This document shows positions 32,581 through 38,047 of a stretch of 38,047 bases of DNA, in pieces. The notes under the pieces were generated by a model. That model had not been told where the DNA came from and made no database searches. It saw only the letters and a program-made list of their open reading frames with translations. Position 1 is the stretch's first letter, and each line of letters starts with the position of its first letter. The position numbers and the translations under genes are program-made. This stretch comes from JAVBMC01 sp031552845 (lineage in GTDB: Bacteria; Verrucomicrobiota; Kiritimatiellia; RFP12; DVOR01), in the NCBI GenBank assembly GCA_031552845.1, contig JAVBMC010000018.1:1-38047 (forward strand). Direction: 5' to 3'.

Positions 32581-32698
32581 GTTGTGTGACGGGAGTGGGA
32601 CTTTTGTGTGAGCCGGGCAGGAGTTTTGTGTTGCTTGAGTGGCATAAATGTCTTGCCCGAGTGAAACTTTTGTGTGAGCCTAGCAGGAATTTTGTGTT
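32581..32698 (-). repeat. Second array of degenerate 22-bp repeats
   Basis: On the - strand, units fill 32698-32677, 32676-32655, 32654-32633, 32632-32611, 32610-32589 and part of 32588-32581. Each has a CACACAAAAG-like block and a CACTC-like block. Period and orientation relative to the HU-like gene equal those of the array at 187-376; the best unit of each matches the other at about 15 of 22 positions. Confidence 0.88.
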
Positions 32699-32751
32699 AA
32701 ACGTTTGGGATAAATCCAACAGGAGGGTGTTTGTCTTCGATTTAAGGAAAT

Positions 32752-32786
32752 AAAAAAGGGGCAGGCACCGTGATGGCGCCTGCCCC
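32752..32786 (-). terminator. Terminator of the HU-like gene
   Basis: A 12-position stem (32786-32775 with 32769-32758) with one mismatched position closes a 5-nt loop; six T residues follow on the - strand (32757-32752). Confidence 0.92.
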
Positions 32787-32821
32787 TAGTTGAGTTATTA
32801 TACTCTGTGTATGCCTCGAGG

Positions 32822-33562
32822 TTAGTTCACGCTGAGCGTGTTCTCAAGGGTTCCGATACGCAGCGTCTTGCAGCCGTTGAAGCGTTTGCGCGCTTCGAGG
32901 CGGTAGTCGGTTCCTTCCGTGAGTTCGGCCGGCACGTTGAACGTGAGGCGCACATCGCGGTTGTCGAGGAACTGGGTGACCTTGACTGCAGCTCCACCCT
33001 CGACGGGCACGAAGAAGAGGCCTTCGTCGGCTACGAGGGGGTGGAACTTGAGGTTCTTGCCGTTGAGCTTGGCCGACATCCCGCGTGTGACAACGGAGTT
33101 GACGTTCAGCGTGATGCTGTCGGTCACCGTGTTCAAGCGGGGCTGGCGGTCGTGAGCTTCGATGGTGGTGTAAGGCAGATCCGCGAGGAGTTTTTTGAGG
33201 CTCTTCTTGGGCAGAAAGTTGATCTTGAAGATCAGCTCTTTGCCTTCCACGGGTTTCCCCTCCGCATCAAACACGCCTTTGGCCGTGACGTGCAGGTAAC
33301 CGAGGTCGCCCACGGGGATATTATGTCCCGCGAGGAGCAACCGGCTGACTGTACCGGCATAGGCTTCGTAAAAAGCCTTGGCCTGGGGTTTGCTGATGCC
33401 GCCGCCGTCGCCGACCATGAAGTCGAGGAGCTGGGCATTGGAGACGGTGCTGCGGGAGATGGCTTTGGCCGTCTGCAGTCCGTCTTTGGCAAGCTCGCCT
33501 AAGACGGGCTTGATGAGTTGTACTTGAATCGAGCTGGTAGGCTCGTTTGCTGTTGTTGACAT
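32822..33562 (-). CDS. HU-like DNA-binding protein with C-terminal Ig-like domain
   Basis: The 246-residue protein has an N-terminal HU-type domain (about 15-115; VLGELAKDGLQTAKAISRS, then HNIPVGDLGYLHV). The C-terminal beta-rich domain (about 140-245; FLDNRDVRLTFNVPAEL, ARKRFNGCKTLRIG) is in the place of the DUF4469 domain seen in related proteins. AGGA 10 nt before ATG 33562 supports the start. Such proteins are thought to bind DNA in the nucleoid; their precise role is not known to me. A partial paralogue ends at 110. The terminator and a 22-bp repeat array follow. A base-paired element lies upstream at 33680-33742. Confidence 0.88.
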   Translation of the reverse strand: MSTTANEPTSSIQVQLIKPVLGELAKDGLQTAKAISRSTVSNAQLLDFMVGDGGGISKPQAKAFYEAYAGTVSRLLLAGHNIPVGDLGYLHVTAKGVFDAEGKPVEGKELIFKINFLPKKSLKKLLADLPYTTIEAHDRQPRLNTVTDSITLNVNSVVTRGMSAKLNGKNLKFHPLVADEGLFFVPVEGGAAVKVTQFLDNRDVRLTFNVPAELTEGTDYRLEARKRFNGCKTLRIGTLENTLSVN

Positions 33563-33875
33563 GATGTCATTTTCCTAACTGCCGCCTATAGTTGATGCTG
33601 GCAGCCGGCGGCGTCTGTCAACCCGACGCTAGAAAAATTCCGGACATAAAGCCAATGCACTCGCATTAACAGTGGAACACTCTGAGCATCTGGCGACCCG
33701 TCGGCCAAGCGGGTGGCGTATATATCAATGGCTCGCTCAGAGCTTGGATTCCGATATCGCATTTAGCAGGGAACGGTCACCCAATGGCGTTGACGGGGTG
33801 AAGTTTAGCAGATTGGCGGATTAAGTCAAGAGGGAAAGTTTGCTGAAGCATGAACCCCAATAAAGACGGGGGAAA
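33563..33875. other. Long 5' region of the HU-like gene with a base-paired element
   Basis: No gene seen. CTCTGAGC (33680-33687) and GCTCAGAG (33735-33742) form perfect arms enclosing an inner ACCCG/CGGGT stem. A TTGACA occurs at about 33618-33623 on the - strand, but no -10 box is at proper spacing, so I do not call a promoter. Confidence 0.45.
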
Positions 33876-34230
33876 GAGAAGTAATATGTAATAGGTGATA
33901 AGTAATAAGTTGGGAAGAAAGAGGGGGCGAAGGGAGGAGCGAGCGGAAAAAGCTCACGCGGAGACAAGAGAGAAGTAATAAGTAAGAGGGAATAGGTAAT
34001 AAGTTGGGGGCTGACGCGGTAGAGGAGGATGGAAATGTTCACGCGGAGGCGCGGGGGCGCGGAGAGTGGAAGGGAAACATCCGCAGATTACACAAATGGA
34101 CGCAGATGGGGGATGAGGAGAGAGGGGGAGGAGTGGCTGACGCACACAGAAGAAACGTGAAATGCCGGCGAGGACGCCGGCGCTCCCAAGAGGGAGGAGT
34201 GGCTAAACGCGGTGCGGTGGCGGCGGAGTT
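33876..34230. repeat. Large composite of dispersed repeat modules
   Basis: In order: two blocks of AAGTAATAAGT/AATAGGTAATAAG words (33878-33910, 33970-34004), CACGCGGAGGCGCGGGGGCG (34040-34065), CCGCAGATTACACAAATGGA (34081-34106), GCCGGCG-AGGA-CGCCGGC palindrome (34164-34181) and GGCTAAACGCGGTGCGG (34201-34217). The last block runs into the 3' end of the RhuM-like gene. Confidence 0.85.
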
Positions 34231-35264
34231 TTTGCCTTTGCTTCCAGCTCTAGCAGGTATCTGTCGTAATCAGAGACGAATAGGCGGTCTTGGATAATTC
34301 GATATTTCTCAAACTCGCTCTCTGCATGGAGTTTTGCAAGTGCGGCGGTCACTTTGCCGGCATCTTTGAGTAGACCGTATTCGAACATCTCAATAAATGA
34401 ATTAAGACGCGTCTCCCAATCTTGCATGGTGAGGGGAATCTGGCGCTGTGTCATGCTTTCCGCAAAATCCAAGTAGGAGTTTACCATTCGGTTGAGCTGC
34501 CCCATCTCAAACTCGGATAGGTAATTCTTTGCGACTGTGACATCGCCGATCTTGATCTTGCCGCGTGGGGAATCTTCCCACGTGGTTAATCCCATATGCT
34601 CTTTTTGGCTGTCAGCCCGTTCAACAATCAGCTCGGCGGCGGTGTGTCCGTGTACGGCATAATGCATTTTGTTCTGCACTGTGGCATAGAACCGTTGAGT
34701 CGCTTTGGCATCTTTGTCATAATCAACCGCCGTGGCGTATAAATCGGTCACCTTCTGGTAAAACTTACGCTCACTGGCACGTATCTCTCGGATTCTGGCG
34801 AGCTGTTCATCAAAATATTTGTCCGTCAGAAAAGCACCTCTTTTCAGGCGCTCATCATCCATCACCCAGCCTTTAATCGCGTAGTCTTTGGCAATGTGGT
34901 TCACCCATTTGCGAAACTGCACAGCGCGTTCGGAATTAACCTTAAAGCCCACAGCGATAATCATCTGCAGGTCATAGTGATCAACCATGCGCGAAACTTG
35001 ACGCTCGCCTTCAGGTTGAACTATTAAGTATTTCTTAATAGTTGCCTCTGCTCTTAACTCATCGTCACTGTATATCTTTTTAATATGTTGATTAATTGCC
35101 GAAACCGACACATCATACAATGCCGCCAGCATCTTCTGTGTCAGCCAGATGGTTTCATCTTCATAGCGCACTTCGACACTGTCGGAGGTTTCTCCTGTTG
35201 CGGCAATAAACGTCAAATACTCTGCCGCCGAACTGCGAATCGTTATCTCATTTTTCTTTTTCAC
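34203..35264 (-). CDS. RhuM-family protein
   Basis: The 353-residue protein matches the RhuM family: an N-terminal block VRYEDETIWLTQKMLAALYDVSVSAINQHIKKIY, a winged-helix-like region, then DLQMIIAVGFKVNSERAVQFRKWV. The family was named from a Salmonella pathogenicity island and is often found among defence and mobile genes; its biochemical role is unknown. I read a GTG start at 35264, with GGCGG 5 nt upstream. The promoter TTGATT-18-TATAAT precedes it. The last residues, TPPPPHRV, and the stop codon are encoded by a dispersed repeat module, so the native C-terminus was probably replaced or extended. Confidence 0.88.
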   Translation of the reverse strand: MKKKNEITIRSSAAEYLTFIAATGETSDSVEVRYEDETIWLTQKMLAALYDVSVSAINQHIKKIYSDDELRAEATIKKYLIVQPEGERQVSRMVDHYDLQMIIAVGFKVNSERAVQFRKWVNHIAKDYAIKGWVMDDERLKRGAFLTDKYFDEQLARIREIRASERKFYQKVTDLYATAVDYDKDAKATQRFYATVQNKMHYAVHGHTAAELIVERADSQKEHMGLTTWEDSPRGKIKIGDVTVAKNYLSEFEMGQLNRMVNSYLDFAESMTQRQIPLTMQDWETRLNSFIEMFEYGLLKDAGKVTAALAKLHAESEFEKYRIIQDRLFVSDYDRYLLELEAKAKTPPPPHRV

Positions 35265-35293
35265 ATCTTCCGCCTAAAACACTCACTGCTTCA

Positions 35294-35323
35294 ATTATAT
35301 CAAACTTCCCACAATCTAATCAA
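35294..35323 (-). promoter_or_regulatory. Promoter of the RhuM-family gene
   Basis: TTGATT (35323-35318), 18-bp spacer and a consensus TATAAT (35299-35294), 29 nt before the GTG start. Confidence 0.75.
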
Positions 35324-35350
35324 CCACAATCCCGTACCATGGTCGATGGC

Positions 35351-35465
35351 GCGCAGGAGAGAAGTAATAAGTGATAAGTAATAGGTAATAAGTTGAGAGG
35401 CTGACGCGGAGAGACGAAGAGGGAAAAAAAGAAAGGGGCTGAACGCGGTGCGGCGGTTTCGCCAA
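35351..35465. repeat. Composite dispersed repeat
   Basis: AAGTAATAAGTGATAAGTAA-type words, then CTGACGCGGAGAGACGAAG and GGCTGAACGCGGTGCGGCGG. It lies between the RhuM-family promoter and the end of the small membrane protein gene. Confidence 0.8.
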
Positions 35466-35476
35466 AAGTACCTTCA

Positions 35477-35857
35477 TTAGTAACTGCAGATATAGCTAAA
35501 TGGATGCGTTAAGAGCATGAGGTAGTAGATAACGATAACCGCCTTGCAAATGATGTCAATGCCGATGAGCATGATGTGATAGGTCAGCCCCAGTTGAACA
35601 TCGGTTGCACGAAAGATTTTGTAGGCAAAGAAACTATCAACGGCAAGAACCAGTCCTAGAAAAATGCGCGGGAGAGTCCCAAGCGCATAGATGGCTGCCG
35701 TGGGGACGGGGGCATCTCCGCGATACTCAAGTACCCATGGCAGATAGACGCATTCCCGAATATAATCGCAGAATAAAATAAACAGCAGCGCCAGCAGAAC
35801 GTTTGCGACAGTGAAGCCGATTATTGAAACTTTCAACATCTTCGCGGCACGAGACAT
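35477..35857 (-). CDS. Small multi-pass membrane protein of unknown function
   Basis: The 126-residue protein has about four hydrophobic segments: VSIIGFTVANVLLALLFILF, AIYALGTLPRIFLGLVLAV, LGLTYHIMLIGIDIICKAV and IVIYYLMLL. ATG 35857 is 6 nt after AAAGGAAG. It follows the GH5 gene by 30 nt on the same strand, so cotranscription is likely. The closing HPFSYICSY has no known motif. The composition is that of a real membrane protein, not a shadow. Family not recognised. Confidence 0.75.
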   Translation of the reverse strand: MSRAAKMLKVSIIGFTVANVLLALLFILFCDYIRECVYLPWVLEYRGDAPVPTAAIYALGTLPRIFLGLVLAVDSFFAYKIFRATDVQLGLTYHIMLIGIDIICKAVIVIYYLMLLTHPFSYICSY

Positions 35858-35887
35858 AGGTGCTTCCTTTGTGATTGCGTTGAATGA

Positions 35888-37402
35888 TTAGCGTTTGCCT
35901 TTTTTGAAGGCGTTGAGGAGGGTTTGTTTGCGGGGGTTGTCGGCGGAGGGGACGAGGGTTTCTTTGGTGTTGCCTTGGTGTTCGACGCTCCAGCCGTTCC
36001 ACTCGCGGAAGGCGTGGTAGCTCCAGTCCCAACCGTAGTCTTCGAAGATGTTGATGCAGTCGGCGAGGTAGCGTTCGGCACCGGGTGCCCAGGTGATGGC
36101 GGAGAATTCGCCGATGTAGATGCGGGCGTTGTGTTTGAGTTGGAATTGGCGCACGGGTTCGAGGACGCGGCGGAGGTAGGCGGCGTCCCAGGTTTCGCCG
36201 TTGTGTTTGCCGGGGTAGGTGAGGCGGTTGTTGATGGCGCTGTCGGGTTCGTGGACGCCTTGGTGGGTGTATTGGTGGGGGAAGTACATGTGGGCTTGGT
36301 AGATGACGTTGTCCATCGCGAGCGGTGAGAGTTCGCGGAAGGCGGAGGGGGAGTCCCAGTCGTTGGATTCGATGATGATGACGGCGGCGGGGTCGATGGC
36401 GCGGACGGCTTCGGCGGCGCGGCGTTGGAGGTTCCAGTAGTCGTAAGGGGTGTTGTGTTTTTGACAGGGTTCGTTGATGAGGTCGTAGCCGAAGATTTGC
36501 GCGTTGCCTTTGAAGCGCGTGGCGATGCGCTGCCAGGTGGCGATGAAGGCGTCGGCGTAGGGTTGTTCGTAGAACATGTTCATGTCGCCTTCGTCGTTGC
36601 GGCCGCCGGGCGGCGTATGGAGATCAACGACGATGCGGACTCCGTAGGTCTTCGCCCAGCCGAGAACCTGTTCGAGATTGTCGAGGCGGGAGTTAATCCA
36701 GCGGGCGTATTCGTCGAGGTCGCGCTCGGAGTTGCGCAGGTGCCAGTTGCGCATGATTTGGAAGCGGGCGAGCGTAGCGCCCCAGTCGCCGAGGGTTTTG
36801 ATGTCGTCTTCTTTGGTGTTGGCTTCAGGCAGCATGACGCCGCGGAGCGTGGGCGTATTGCGGACACGTTCGGAGTAGTTGATGCGGTAGGTTTGATTGG
36901 TGATAGGGGCGAGCGGAGGGATTTCTTCAAAGCGCAGGGTTGAGAGGTCGAAGGTGACTTTGCCGGAGGAGTCTTGAAGGCCGAGGGTGAGTTCGGTGTT
37001 GTGTGCGGCGTGGGTGGCGAGGTTGAGGGTGACGGTGATGTCCTGCGCGTCGAAGCTGCCGAGGCGGGAGCCGGTGTTCAGCCATTGGGGCGAGCCGCCT
37101 TGCGCGTCGGTGAAGTGAAACATGAACTTGAGGCCGTTCCAAGGGTCGGTCGGTTTGGAGATGTTGGTGCCCTGTGCACGGATGATGCCGCGGATGCGCT
37201 TGCCGTTGTAAGGGGAGAGATCGAACGCGGTGCGCACGCTGCCGCCCTCCTTGGCGTGCTCCGGTGGAACATCGATGGTTGCGATGTTGTTGCTGATGGA
37301 AGCGAAGCGCGAACACTTCCACACGAGGCCGTTGGTTTGTGCGGTGAGCTGAAGTGCGAGCGCGGCAACTGTGACGGCAAGGAAGAGGCGAGTGTGTTTC
37401 AT
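35888..37402 (-). CDS. Secreted GH5-like glycoside hydrolase
   Basis: The 504-residue protein has a signal peptide (about 1-21) and an N-terminal beta-sandwich, possibly carbohydrate-binding (about 25-170). A GH5-type (beta/alpha)8 barrel follows: RGVMLPEAN, VVDLHTPPGG, YDLINEP with acid/base Glu311, IYQAHMYFPHQYTHQG and IYIGEFSA with nucleophile Glu432, then WSYHAFREWNGWS. Family members cut beta-glucans, mannans or related chains; the substrate here is not resolved. It lies 14 nt after the ybaK stop, so it is likely cotranscribed; the ribosome site is weak. A long + strand frame inside it is a composition shadow. Confidence 0.88.
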   Translation of the reverse strand: MKHTRLFLAVTVAALALQLTAQTNGLVWKCSRFASISNNIATIDVPPEHAKEGGSVRTAFDLSPYNGKRIRGIIRAQGTNISKPTDPWNGLKFMFHFTDAQGGSPQWLNTGSRLGSFDAQDITVTLNLATHAAHNTELTLGLQDSSGKVTFDLSTLRFEEIPPLAPITNQTYRINYSERVRNTPTLRGVMLPEANTKEDDIKTLGDWGATLARFQIMRNWHLRNSERDLDEYARWINSRLDNLEQVLGWAKTYGVRIVVDLHTPPGGRNDEGDMNMFYEQPYADAFIATWQRIATRFKGNAQIFGYDLINEPCQKHNTPYDYWNLQRRAAEAVRAIDPAAVIIIESNDWDSPSAFRELSPLAMDNVIYQAHMYFPHQYTHQGVHEPDSAINNRLTYPGKHNGETWDAAYLRRVLEPVRQFQLKHNARIYIGEFSAITWAPGAERYLADCINIFEDYGWDWSYHAFREWNGWSVEHQGNTKETLVPSADNPRKQTLLNAFKKGKR

Positions 37403-37416
37403 GGCGACTCTCGGTG

Positions 37417-37914
37417 TTATTGCGCCGCGTCGATGGGCGTGGCTTTGAGTTGGTCGATGAGGATGGATGGGGCGATTTTGACGAGGAGTCCGCGGCGGCC
37501 GCCGTTGATGGCGATTTGCGGGAGGTCAAGGATGGAGCGCTCGACGTAAACGGGCAGGGGCTTGCGGGTGCCGAAGGGGCTGGTGCCGCCGACCATGTAG
37601 CCGGTGTGGCGGTTGGCGGTGTCGGGCGTGCAAGGAGTGACGGATTTGACGCCGAGGGTGCGCGCGACGTTCTTGGTGGAGATTTCTTTGTCGCCATGCA
37701 TGAGGACGATGAGGGGCTTCTTGGCGTCGGTTTCGAGGACGATGGTTTTGATGCAGGCGTGGTTGTCGATGCCGAGGCTATCGGCCGCATGCTGCGTCCC
37801 GCCGTGTTCTTCGTACGTATAAGTGTGTGCGGTGAAGTCGACTTTGTTTGCCTTGAGCCAACGGATGGCTTGCGTCATTGCGATGTCGTCACTCATGATT
37901 AAATGAAGGTTCAT
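37417..37914 (-). CDS. ybaK: YbaK/EbsC-type Cys-tRNA(Pro) deacylase
   Basis: The 165-residue protein matches the YbaK editing family: MTQAIRWLKANKVDF, CIKTIVLE with the conserved Lys56, LIVLMHGDKEISTKNVART and TGYMVGGTSPFG. The family hydrolyses cysteine misattached to tRNA-Pro in trans to prolyl-tRNA synthetase. The start is uncertain: ATG 37914 or ATG 37896; the homologous core begins at MTQA and neither has a good ribosome site. The gene starts only 7 nt after the stop of a transposase-like frame on the same strand, so it may have lost its own promoter. It heads a probable operon with the GH5 and small membrane protein genes. Confidence 0.92.
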   Translation of the reverse strand: MNLHLIMSDDIAMTQAIRWLKANKVDFTAHTYTYEEHGGTQHAADSLGIDNHACIKTIVLETDAKKPLIVLMHGDKEISTKNVARTLGVKSVTPCTPDTANRHTGYMVGGTSPFGTRKPLPVYVERSILDLPQIAINGGRRGLLVKIAPSILIDQLKATPIDAAQ

Positions 37915-37921
37915 GCCTAGA

Positions 37922-38047
37922 TTAGAGCGGATTTTCTCTGAACTGAGCTAAGAGTAGCAGATAAAGATCTTCTTGTCGATGATTAAATCTCCACTCCGTT
38001 TCTTTTAGGTATAGATAGAACATTTCAGAACGCACGCCGCGGAACTT
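37922..38047 (-). mobile_element. IS1595-like (ISXO2-type) transposase, 3' end only
   Basis: The - strand frame from the window edge reads KFRGVRSEMFYLYLKE, then TEWRFNHRQEDLYLLLLAQF and RENPL before TAA 37924-37922. The FNHR and DLY words and the Lys-Glu-rich helix before them are typical of the last 40 residues of IS1595-family transposases. Forty-one codons are in the window. I see no inverted repeat between its stop and ybaK, so the element end is either inside ybaK or lost. Confidence 0.8.

Noticed and set aside
32387..32719. 110-codon - strand frame across the second 22-bp array
   Set aside because: It is the translated repeat region, lies beyond a terminator and has no start signal.
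35924..37902. Long + strand frames opposite the GH5 and ybaK genes
   Set aside because: Val/Gly/Glu-rich translations typical of antisense shadows in GC-rich genes; no start signal.

Overview
The window looks like chromosomal DNA of a PVC-group bacterium. Kiritimatiellota/Verrucomicrobiota or Lentisphaerota is my best guess, at moderate confidence. The reasons are large secreted polysaccharide-degradation proteins with lamin-like, chitobiase-type and beta-strand-rich domains, HU-like proteins with a C-terminal Ig-like (DUF4469-type) domain, and GC-rich intergenic repeat modules of a kind I associate with Verrucomicrobia. No rRNA, tRNA or CRISPR was found, so the taxonomy is inference.

Left part (1-16246, + strand). 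The 3' end of an HU-like gene with its terminator is followed by an array of degenerate 22-bp repeats. A sigma70-type promoter (507-535) then precedes a seven-gene run for pectin or plant polysaccharide breakdown. It holds two tandem paralogous surface proteins, an SGNH esterase-GH28 polygalacturonase fusion, a GH105 lipoprotein, a secreted beta-propeller resembling oligogalacturonate lyases, and two related clan GH-A-like hydrolases with CBM9-like modules. Gaps are short and each gene but the last has a Shine-Dalgarno sequence. Together they suggest deacetylation, backbone cleavage and processing of unsaturated oligogalacturonides.

Middle core (16253-19914, - strand). uppP and polA overlap by ATGA. 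uppP appears to be transcribed from a promoter whose -10 box lies 6 nt before its ATG, which would give a leaderless mRNA.

Accessory island (about 19985-33000, mostly - strand). A 192-bp copy of the uppP promoter and first 41 codons recurs at 21967-22158, in front of a Fic gene and fused in frame to another gene fragment. Next comes the most interesting locus, a visibly AT-richer gene set that reads as an undescribed or little-described RiPP system: promoter, structured leader with terminator, ABC exporter, radical SAM/SPASM maturase, and a 54-residue precursor gene with a CXXX-type cysteine repeat core. A strong terminator closes the operon and a ClpP-like protease gene follows. Further along are a membrane-anchored orphan, a TPR-metallo-beta-lactamase fusion, a second Fic gene and several dispersed repeat modules.

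Right part (32752-38047, - strand). A complete HU-like paralogue again has a terminator and a 22-bp array behind it. It is followed by a RhuM-family gene whose C-terminus is encoded by a dispersed repeat, a small membrane protein, a GH5 hydrolase, a YbaK-type editing deacylase and the 3' end of an IS1595-like transposase cut by the window edge.
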